Shown in pieces: positions 46,697 through 56,455 of a stretch of 64,000 nucleotides of DNA (positions are counted from its first letter, which is position 1; each line of letters begins with the position of its first letter). The notes under the pieces are model-generated. The model saw only the letters and a program-made list of their open reading frames with translations. It searched no databases and was not told where the DNA came from. The translations under genes and the position numbers were made by a program. Origin of the DNA: Lenzites betulinus (taxonomy: Eukaryota; Basidiomycota; Agaricomycetes; Polyporales; Polyporaceae); assembly GCA_022264855.1 (NCBI GenBank), contig JABYQU010000040.1, positions 124,001 through 188,000 on the forward strand, in the 5' to 3' direction.

Positions 46697-48511
46697 TCAG
46701 ACATAAGGACGTCGGCGGTCTACGTACAGATGTCGCCACCCAATAGGTGGATCACCATAGACGCACTCTCCATTGAGCAGACGGAATTTCTCCCAGCGAC
46801 TATTTGGACCGTCATGCTCGAGCAAATCGAGATGTTGGATACCTGTTATGGTGGTGATGACGCTTGCGCACTCGTAAAGGGTTGGACGTTTAGGCGGTAT
46901 CAAGGGGTTGTATGTCAGGGGCATGCGATGCGCTAACGGCGGGTCCAAATGTTTGAAGTCGAGATTGAGGCGGAGGGAGTGGAGTGACCGAGACGCCATA
47001 CTGGCTAACATCTGCGAAATATGCTCCTGTGGTCGAGTCAGCTTTGACGTATCCATCCGAGATGGTATTCGCCAGGTGTACTTACATACGGCACTATGTC
47101 GTCGTCCCCGCTGTTGCGATAGTGATGAATCTCCAACCTTGATAAACGGGGGTATGCAGTAGCAATATGACGAAGGAGGTCATCATCGGCATCGTCTACC
47201 TTGTATACTACCTCTAGACTCTCCAAAAGCGGAGTGTTCATGCGTGTTAAGAGGCGAAGACACTCGAATGCCGAGAGGATTGGTGCCACAAAACGTAGGG
47301 CCACCTTTCCGCGCAAGGGGGAGTATGCCCTCGGCCAGTCACGGAGCGATAAGTGAACGAGATCGACGCCCACGAACGAGAATATCGCATCCTCCGGGTC
47401 AGGGTACGGCACGGTGAGCGAACAGAGCTGCAGGCGCTCGCAAGCGACAGGGACCGCGGTGCCGAAGACTGGGGCACGAGAGTGATAGGGCGGCTGAGCG
47501 AGCTCTACGGAGAGGCTGTGGAGGCGGGGCATGCGCGAAAGCAAGATGGAGATGATTGACCGCAGCATAGAATCCGCATACGCACCCCTGAGCCGCAAGT
47601 CTGTCAAATTCGGCCATGTGCATTGGCACATCTCGCCCACCGGCGAGGCGTCAAGAGGAATATAGAGACGTTCGACGGTCTCTCGGATTGCGAGAATAAG
47701 CGGAGCAAGGCCTCTGGCTTCTGCAGCGTATTCATCGGCAAGCAAGTGGGTATGAGGAAATCGGTCGTCGTACGGGCGCTCCTTCAGTTCCCTCCAAACG
47801 AGGGTGGCGTAAGAGAGCGTGGTGAGAGGAAGACGGGGGAGGCTCCGGAGGGCATCAGGAGCAGGCAGAGTAACCTTGATCTAGTCTTCAGACCGACCCG
47901 GGACTAACCATTGCGAGTTTTGCGAAAATGTCAAGGCGGAAAGGTTAGGGAGCTGGAGGCACCGTTCTACCACAAACCAAGTGACACCTTCTGGCGCTGC
48001 TTCAAAGGTTATGGAGGTGAGAAATGGGAGATGATATAGTACGGAAAGGAACTCCGGCGTGTCGTTCTCCGGCTTGTAGTAGCCACGCAGTGTCAAGTAT
48101 CTGCGTTGACGGCCGTCAACATCCGGTAGATGGGTAGCTGGGTAAAGTGCATTAACTGACCGTACATAAACACGTATCGCGTCAGGTGGTATCAGAGGTA
48201 GTGTCCTCGTCCGGACCTGGCAACATTGGAAGAGAAAGGGCGTGCACATACGCCGGAGTTGTTTGGAGACAGACGCAAGATTGCAACGTGGAAACACGTG
48301 TTCAAGGTAACTGAGAATGACGAAAATTACATCAGCATCTAGTGTCTCCAGAGTAGTGCTGCGAATCCGATACTGTTCAGTAGTTTACAAAAAGAGGCGA
48401 AGTTGGCCACACTTAGGGCCGCGGGGCCGCAGCCGGCACGCTCAGAGCCCTTTCCGACGCTGGCGCGAAGCGGCGGAAGAGTTTCAGGCGTCGGAAGCGA
48501 AAGTGGCCCAT
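46697..48511 (-). pseudogene. F-box/LRR-like copy 2, probably decayed
   Basis: Highly similar along its length to the copy at 39606-41448, including LADEYAAEARGLAPLILAI, WPNLTDLRLRGAYADSM and DPEDAIFSFVGVDLVHLSL. Breaks are visible. In the first exon (MGHFRFRRLKLFRRF, from 48511) the donor of copy 1 (CA|GTGAGT) is replaced by CCTAAG, so the frame runs into TAA after AAAPRP. At the site of the 50-nt intron of copy 1 the donor is GTCTGA rather than GTATGC, and an in-frame TAG is present if it is not removed. The intron between VPY and EHISQML is kept. It could still be expressed from a later start; a decayed duplicate is the simpler reading. It lies between the two lactonase paralogues on the opposite strand. 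Confidence 0.65.
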
Positions 48512-49428
48512 GTTTGGGTGGCAAGAATTCAGATTGTAAATGGTAGCACACGATATGCAGAGACAGTACTGACAATGATGGGGATTCTATAAGTTACAGC
48601 AAGAGCCAAGAGAGCCAGTGAGAGCCTCAGCCACCTGTCAGGCGCCCGTATACAATCCATCCTCCCACTGGGCTTGGAGTTGATATAGATACTTACAACT
48701 TTTATGGCGTCCGTCTCTGGCTCATCAATGCCTTCCAATTTGTAGACATCCCTCCTGGTGTCGAGTGTATCGTCAACGTAATCAAGGCCAGCCCCGACAC
48801 CTTAGGCAGTAAGTCTTTCCGTGTTCCATAGTCTCGCAGTGAATTCGTCTTCGATGTCCCGCTGACTCGCTCGTTCTTCTCTGTTTTCAGGTGTTACCTG
48901 CTTTGAGCTACATGTAGGCGCAATATCCGCCATCTTGGTTTGCTCGTAAGTACACCTTCAACGTTCGCATTCGGACGTCAGGCTGGAGCTTCTTGAAGAT
49001 GCTCCGCCTACACTCCTATAAGTATATCGCACAGTACGACGACTAAGCGCCCCACTGGCCCAGCTTTGATGGTGCCCATGCATTATGATGCATACATGAT
49101 GGTTATGTACAGCAAAGCGCATATCCTTGATGATGCTTTGCAGAAACCGCCTGCATTACGACGCCCATCGACCTCAAAAGGCTATTGTCGCGCCCCGATC
49201 ACCAACACAATGGCCCGAGACCGAGCCCACCGTGCCGCCCAATGATATATAGTCGCACCTCGGTGACCGCCCCCGGCTCCCTCCTTCCTCCTGCCCCCTG
49301 CACGACTCGCGACCTGGTGTCCCGAGCTTGACGACCAGTACTCTAACGCACGACCTGTTTAATCTGACGACCCCGTACTCTTGACGAGTCCCCGACCCCC
49401 CTCCTCTGTACACAGCACACCAGCAAGC
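48512..49428. other. Intergenic region, promoter of lactonase 2
   Basis: About 900 nt with no supported gene. A short minus-strand frame (MEGIDEPETDAIKVV, near 48.73 kb) may be an upstream remnant of the F-box-like copy. A TATATAG element lies near 49245, about 180 nt before the lactonase 2 ATG. Confidence 0.5.
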
Positions 49429-50707
49429 ATGGTTAACTTCACGATCCTCGCGGGCGGATACTCGACGTTCATCGCGACGTACCTCTTCAACTCGGACGCG
49501 AACACGCTCTCGCTCCTCGGCCAGTCGCCCACGGGCCAGAACCCGTCCTGGATCGACCTGCACCCGACGAACAAGAGCATCCTCTAGTGAGTCCCTGTGC
49601 TCTGCTCCTAGCCTCTTAGGACCGAGAGTGCTCACCGAGTCGCGCCTGCGCCCTGCCTCACAGCGCGACGAACGAGAACACGGACGGCGCGCTGCAGTCG
49701 TTCGTCATCAAGCAGGACGGCTCGCTCACCGCCGCGATCGGCCAGACGAGCTCAGGCGGGAACGGGCCCGCGTTCGCCGTCCCGCTCTCCACCGGGGAGG
49801 TCGCCGTCATGAACGTACGTTCACCACACCTGTGTCTATGCTGTATCAGCGCGCGCGTCGCTCACCGCACTGCAGTTTGGCTCGGGCAACGGGCTGGTGA
49901 TCCCCACCGAGGAGGACCCGCTCGAGTTCACCGCGGGCGCGCCGCTCATCACGTTTCCCGCGGCGGTGTCGCACCCGCACATGGCGCTCGAGGTCGGCTC
50001 GGAGGTGCTCGTCCCGGACCTGGTACGTCCCCCTCCCCCTCCCTCAACCCTACCTCGCCTCGCGCTGACCACGCCTCACGCACGCACAGGGCGCAGACAC
50101 GATCTGGCGGCTCGCCTCCACCGGCGCGCCCGGCGCATTCAACATCACCGGGCAGATCCCGCAGCCCGCCGGGAGCGGCCCCCGCCACATCGTCGTGCGC
50201 GGCGACCAGCTCTACACCGTGCACGAGCTCTCCTCCACGCTCACCCAACAAACCATCCCCGCCTCCCCCGCGCTCAGCTCCGCATCCGACGCGCCGCTCA
50301 CCGCGAACTTCTCCGTCGTCCCGCCGGGGCTCCCGGCGGGCGCGTCGATGGCCGCGGGCGAGATCCTGCTCGCGGAGGCGTCCGCCGCGCCCGGGTCGAA
50401 CTTCACGCAGCCGTTCCTGTACGTGTCGAACCGGAACGTGGGCGTGCAGGACCCGCGGGGCGACGCGATCGCGATCTACGCGGTCGAGCCGGCGCTGCGC
50501 TTCGTGAAGCACGTCTTCACGGGCCTCGACCAGATCCGCGGGATGGAGCTCAGCACGGACGGGGAGAGCGCGTTTCTGGTCGCGGCGGGTGTTGCGGGGG
50601 ATGCGGGCGTCGTGGTGCTGAAGCGCACGAGTGGGGGCGCGGATTTGGAGGTGGTGGCGGCGAATAAGGAGGTGCCGACTCGTTCGAGCTTTGTGTGGCT
50701 CGACTGA
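49429..50707 (+). CDS. Lactonase, seven-bladed beta-propeller family (copy 2)
   Basis: Paralogue of the gene at 44991-46283. Four exons (49429-49586, 49664-49814, 49876-50022, 50090-50707) give 357 residues. The same blocks are present: FTILAGGYSTFIATYLFNSD, NPSWIDLHPTNKSILYATNE, VSHPHMALEVGSEVLVPDLG, GSGPRHIVVRGDQLYTVHEL, PFLYVSNRNVGVQDPRGDAI and GLDQIRGMELS. The first three introns coincide in place and phase with copy 1; the fourth is absent. GC content at third positions is higher than in copy 1. It is predicted cytosolic with unknown substrate. Part of its 3' end seems duplicated near 51.06 kb. Confidence 0.9.
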
Positions 50708-52148
50708 GCACGGCGTAGGGATTGTACTGTGTACGTACCATGTGTCGCGCATGCTTCGCGTCGTGTATCACACCAAGGGAAGGATCCCATTTTGCTCGAA
50801 TGCTTCAGGCAGCAGGCGATGCCAGCCGCAGTGAGGGATGCGGTCGTCGCCACGCAGTGAGGCGTCGCACCAATGGCCATGGGTGCGCTCATTTGGAGAT
50901 CTCAGGGGTGAATAACTTGGAAGGAGCTATTGCCATGCTCGAACTCCGATATGCTGTAAGTGCCATGTGTACACGCCGTGTACTATCACCGCACACTACA
51001 CACAATACACACAATACTTGGATCCGGATCCCATCTTGCTCGGAGTCAAATCAATGGCTTGGGAGGTGCCGACGCGTTCGAGCTTTGATCCGCCGTAGGT
51101 ACTTACGGTGTGTACGTACCGCAAGCTTCACGTAACGGACACCGTCCCATCTCGCTCGCACTCAGAACCAGCACTCCGAGTCCCACAAAAAGCGAACGAG
51201 TGTCTATTGCAACGAATGCAAGCGCGCGCCCGCGCGCGCAAAACCGAAAGAAAGAGGGTGGGGGGTATGGGGTATGAGGCGTGCCATGTACAGCGGGCGT
51301 GCACAGGTATCGAGCGGGTATAGCGCGGGGCGGCGGCGGGGGCTTTCGTGCGTACGTACGTACGTACGTATCTACGTATGTGGTATGCGTCGTCAGGGGG
51401 CGGGTGCGAGAGCAGAACAAGGAAAGCGCGGGATGCGGGAGACGTAAGAGAGCGAGGACAAGAACGAGGGAAGGAATCCAAACTGGGAGAGAAGGACCAT
51501 GTGCGGGAGAAGCTGGAAGGCGCGACTCCATGCGGTGGTGGATAGACAGAAACAATGCAGCTGCCTGGCCGGGACGCGGTCGCGCTGGCGACGGGCGCGC
51601 GTCGGGATGGCGACGGCGGGGGTAGTTCGGGGGCTGTCGGGGCTTGACTCGACGAAGAAGGAAGGAAGTGAAGCTGATGCTGAAGGAAGGACGCTGAAGA
51701 AGGGCGGCGGCGCGGGCGCGCGAAGGCGAGGTTTGCGGCGCGGCGGGGAAATGGAAGCGAGGACGGGACCTGGGACCTGGGACGAGGGTGGACTGGGACT
51801 GGGACGAGAGAAAGACGCGAGAGGGGCCGGGACGAGAGCGCTGGAGCAGAAGAATCAGAAAGACAAGGAAATTATGCAGTATTATACACATGTACAGCCA
51901 TAACCCGAGCTCGAAAAAGGTCCGTATCGTCACGAGAGGCAGAACGCGCACTGTGCACTACGCACTGTAGCTATGCAGGATATCGTCGGTGGTATCATGG
52001 GCGGGGCAAGCAAGAAAGCGTCGTCAGCAGCGGGGGCGCGGTATGTATCACAAGAACTCGTCGTCGTCGTCGTCGTAGTCCGTATCTTCTTCTCTTCACT
52101 TCACTTTTTCGTCCCCCGAAATATTTTTGAAGCGCGCGGCGCACCCGC
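50708..52148. other. Intergenic region with duplicated gene tail and simple repeats
   Basis: About 1.4 kb. It contains a second copy of the lactonase 2 3' end (near 51.02-51.17 kb), a (GTAC)n/(GTACGTAC) run at about 51350-51370, and a CGT triplet run near 52058-52078. No intact gene. Confidence 0.6.
51350..51378. repeat. Tetranucleotide (GTAC)n-type simple repeat
   Basis: About five CGTA units (CGTACGTACGTACGTACGTA) followed by the imperfect TCTACGTATG. Confidence 0.85.
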
Positions 52149-54337
52149 TCACGCCGCCGTCATCCTCCGACTGCCCTGCGCACGCCGCTGCCCCTGGCCC
52201 TGCGCCACGACTGCGAGCGGCGCCGGCACCTGCGCGTACTCGGGCCCGCTCGCCCTGCCAGTCTGCGGCGCGCTGCCACCGTATGCGCCGTGCCCGTACG
52301 GACTCGCACCGGGCGTTTGGGCGTACTGCGGCGCGGCGACAGGGTGTGGCCCGTGCGCGTACGACGATGCAGGCCCAGCACCAGGGCGCGCAGGGTACGA
52401 CGGCGGACACGCAGGCACCGGCCCCTCGCGCTCGTACCCCCACGTCGCCACCGGCATGGGCACCGGCACCGGCGCGCGCCCCATGCCCATCACCGCGCTC
52501 GCGGCGCGCGCGCGCGCGCTGCCCGCGAGCGAGAACGAGATCTGCTGGCCGGCTGCCGGTGTGTAAGGTGATGGGGAGTAGGAGGAGTACTGAGAGGCGG
52601 AAGAGTAAGGAGAAGGCGAGGGGGCAGGCGCGCCGGCGCGGATGAGCGCGACGAGGCGCGGGTGGCGGCGCGCCTCCGCGAGGAAGAGGTGCGCGCCGGC
52701 GTGCTCGGCCGCGGGGGTGAGCGCGATGCGGGCGAGGGACGGGTTTTGCGCGATCTGTTGGGGCGGGTGGTTGGTTAGCTCTTGTGTCTGTTTACGGATC
52801 TGGCTCTGGGGCAGGAACGAAGAGGGGGAGGGAGGGCGGAGAGGGATGGCGTGGGGCGGGTGGTGCAGAACGCGGGGAAGGGAAGGTGGGGAAGGGACGG
52901 GACGGGAGACGTGCAGTGGGTGGGGTAGAAGAGGAGAGGTGGTGGAAAGTGGTGCGACGCGACGTGGGTGGGAGAGCGCGAGAAGCACGGAGAACGCGGA
53001 CGGCGGGCGGGGAGACGGGAACGACAGCGGGAACAATAGGAGTACGAATAGCGATAGGGATGGCGGGAGATGCACAGCGGGAGATGGCGATGGATAGAAG
53101 GACGAATTCCCAACAAGACAGAGAGAGATAGAGCAAAACAGAGAAAAAGAGAAAAAGAAACACGCACATCAAGCAACGTCGTATTCCACACCGCGGGCAG
53201 CTGCGTGTGCAGCGTGTGCAGGCGCGGCGCGGCCGCGAGGGCCTGCACGAGCGCGCTCGCGGCTGGCGACGGGCTCAGCCGGAACGCGACCTCCACTGTT
53301 TCCTGCGAACGTAAATGGGCGCGTCAGCAAGGGTTCAGGGTCCAGCATGATCTGACGCAAACTCCAGTCCAGGAAGACACGAGACAGGACGAGACACATC
53401 CGCGCCGAACGTAAGTTCGACGCCGGGCGACAAGGTTCGCACCGTGCCTACGGGTCTATGACGGCCCTTCCGCGCGTGGGCGCGCGCACGAAGGGTGTCG
53501 GACACAGCACCGCATGATGTCGCCCCGTCGAAACGCGCCACGGTGCGCGCGCAGCACCCCAGAGGGCCGCATCGCGCCCGCGCGCGCTCGGGACGGTCGA
53601 CATGAAGCACGGAGGAGCACCACGGGGCGCGCATCCACGGGGCACACCCATCACACGCAGAAAAACCTCATGACACGGAGAGAGAGAAAAACACGCAAGC
53701 GCGGACTCACGAGCTTGGGCCAGCGCGCGATCGCCTTCGCGAGCTGTTCAAAGACATAGACCGCATTCGGCTGCGTCAAGTACGCGTTCTTGCGGATCGT
53801 CAGGTGCCGCACCGCGCGCGTGCGCGCGAACGCCTCGCAGAACTCCACCACGCGCCCGTCGTGCTCCCCCGTCGTCGCATTCTCACCCCCGCGCGCCTGC
53901 GATGATGAGGGCGGAAGTGCGTCGGCATTGTCGACGGTCACGTCCAGCGCGCGGAGGTGCGCGCAGAGCGGGACGAGGTCGCGCAGCGCGGGGGCGGTCG
54001 CGTGCACGGCGAGGCTGCGCACGCAGCGCGCGAGGGCGGGGGTGGTGCGCAGCGCGCGGAGGAGCAGCTCGGCGTGGCGCGGGGTGCGGAGCACGGGGTG
54101 GCGGTAGTGGATGGGCGTCGCGATGCGCAGCCAGGCGCGGCATACTAGGAGGGGCGAGATCACGCTCGCGTGGGGTGCGTTGCGCGAGGAGGAGGCGGAG
54201 GAGGAGGAGGATGATGATGATGATGATGCGTAGGGGTGCCAGGAGGGGCGGACGGAGGGCTCGGGGGACTGGATGAGGAGGAGGGCGAGGATGCGCTCGA
54301 GGATCTCCTCGGGGACGTCGGCGAGGGATAGGGGCAT
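52149..54337 (-). CDS. F-box-like protein with long introns
   Basis: Starts MPLSLADVPEEILERILALL, a typical mushroom F-box opening, followed by a poly-Ser tract and LLVCRAWLRIATPIHYRHP, the F-box end motif. LRR-like strands come next (LARCVRSLAVHA, LRALDVTVDNAD, AVRHLTIRKNAY). Three exons (54337-53711, 53302-53168, 52754-52149) give 455 residues in continuous frame. The second exon encodes ETVEVAFRLSPSPAASAL and ends LPAVWNTTLLD. The C-terminal third is low-complexity, Pro/Ala/Gly/Tyr-rich. The two introns are 408 and 413 nt, about seven times the usual size here. It is likely an SCF adaptor with unknown target. The exact C-terminal end is less sure because of composition. Confidence 0.8.
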
Positions 54338-55219
54338 GGCGGCGGCGGAGGGCGGGTACGTACGGGAAGGGGCGAGGTGGGGGACGGCGGGGAGGAGTGG
54401 GGAGAGATATATGGAGGGGCGGAGGAGGATGCGCGCCTAGGAGGGGTGTTTAACCGATGAGAGAAGGGCTGGCCCACGGCGCGGGATACGCGCTTTATAG
54501 CGCTACGCGAGCAGCGCGAGCCGGCTTGGGCACCTCGGGCTGCCACCACCAGCACAACTCGCTGGGAGGGCGCAGCGGCGACGGAAGCGGTGCAGGGCGG
54601 ACTCGCCGCGCGTGCAAGACAAACAGCCATTTGTGTGTCAGGCTGGGTGCGCGGAGCGGTGCACACCCAGTATTGTCTCCCGTCGTCGACCTGGGCGAGA
54701 GCAGCGCGAGTGGGAAATTCATGGAATGGAGGCCGTGGGCCGCTGATCCTCGCAGGCGGCGGTGAGCCGAGGACGTGCTCCGGCGCCCGCCGCCGTGCGT
54801 CTGCTTCTCCCGTCGCGCGTTCATTATGCGCACTGCAGGCACGCCCGCATCGGGCAGGAGGTGCCCGCGCGCGCCGCCGATCCGGCGGGGAGATCTGGCT
54901 GCCGCCGGGAGTGCCATAGCGGGCTGCGCGCTCCTGGGCTTTACGGGAGGGCGTCCCCCCAACGCCAGCCGCGGTGTTCTCCAAATCTTCCTCGGCCGGA
55001 ATCTGCAATACACTCGCTCGTGCTGCTGCTGGCGAGCGAAGGCGAAGGCGAGGAAGGGCGTGATGGAGGGCTCCGTCGCGACCCCTCGCAGGCTCCAATC
55101 ACGGCCTCCATTCAGTCCTCGCCCTCCCAGCTGTCACCCGCACCGCCTGCCCCTGGCCCACCCCGACCCGCCCGCCGTCCGTCCTGCTCTCCTCCGCCGA
55201 CGCTCCCGGGCTCGACGCG

Positions 55220-55463
55220 TCCCTCCCGGCCTTTCTTTTTTTTTTTTTTTTTTTTTTGTTTCAAGGGGTATATAGCAAGGTAGGGTACATCAAGTAGTGC
55301 CTGGACGGCCGTCTACGTAGTATAGGGATGGGGCGGGGTTTTGGAGTGGTCCCCGCGAACAGCTGTCCGGACGTGCAACGGCGAAGCCGTTTCAATGCTC
55401 GAGAATAAGGTAGTGCTAGGTGTGGGAATATAGCGAGTCATGTAGCATCCCTCCCGGCCTTTC
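55220..55463 (-). mobile_element. Poly(A)-tailed retroposon-like insertion with 16-bp target-site duplication
   Basis: A 16-bp direct repeat TCCCTCCCGGCCTTTC occurs at 55220-55235 and 55448-55463. Between them is a 212-bp insert that begins on the plus strand with 22 T residues (55236-55257). Read on the minus strand it is a roughly 190-nt sequence ending in an A22 tail, the hallmark of LINE-mediated retroposition (a SINE or short processed transcript). I see no clear tRNA A/B box or 5S/7SL similarity, so its source RNA is unknown. Confidence 0.8.
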
Positions 55464-56421
55464 AGCGCGTCGTCAGGCCAACATCGCGTCCCCCGCCGCG
55501 CCTGCGCACCACCCTCCGAAGCCCCAGTCTCGACCCACGACCCCGCGCGCGTCTCGCGTCTCTCAAACTTGAGGCTCCAGTGCACCGCGTCAACTTGAAC
55601 GCCGGACTGTCTGTCGCACCCGCCCGCCCGCCCCAGCACGCCCTGTTCGCGTTGAAACGCCGACTCACATACTATCACACTAGGGAAGGTGGAGCGCGTC
55701 CCGCCGCCGCCGCCGCCACACGCACCGCCCGGGTGGCGCGAGTCGCACTTTATTTGCTCGTTCTAGGGTCCCTGGTGCTCACTCGTCTCAGACACCCGCA
55801 CACTCGCCCGCCCCGCCGACTCTAGCCTTATGGGCTGGCCGGTATATTGAGCTTGGCTCGCGCCACGCCCCCTGTCGATTCAGACCGGCGATTTTACTCT
55901 GAGTCGCGCGATCGCGGCGGCGCCTGTGCTCGCTCTCCGAGTCTCCGAGACTCCCTTTAACTCTGAGCTCTCCCGCGAGAGGCTGTATTATGTGCCTTAT
56001 TTGCTCTGAATCTCTACGCTATAGGCTAGCCTCCCCGACTGGTACTTGGATGTCTTGGACGCGCCGCCCCGGACTGCCCGGTCCCGCGCGCCACACATCC
56101 CGGACTCGACGCGATCATCTAATATCATACCACCCACCGGTGCACCATCGAACGGAGTGGTTGAGCGTTAGATTGAGACTTCGGGCTTGTGGTGGTGGTC
56201 TTCCGAGTCGCGATCGTCAAGATGAGTGGAGATTTCGGGCGTGTGGTAGACCGTACGTGGTGCCAGTGATCCTCCGAGGCGCGATCGTCGAGTTGTATCC
56301 ATGAGATTCAGGCATGCAGGTGGACTATGAACCGTGGTGATCTTCCGACTCCTCCGCGTCAACGCTGATGGGCCCGGGGCTGACGCGGACTCGCGGAGAG
56401 AGATCGTGCGCCGTGAATCGT

Positions 56422-56455
56422 GATGCGTCGATGCGTCGATGCGTCGACGCGTCAA
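56422..56455. repeat. Short tandem repeat of GATGCGTC units
   Basis: Four to five units of GATGCGTC(G), decaying to GACGCGTC and AATGCGC at the right end. Confidence 0.75.
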
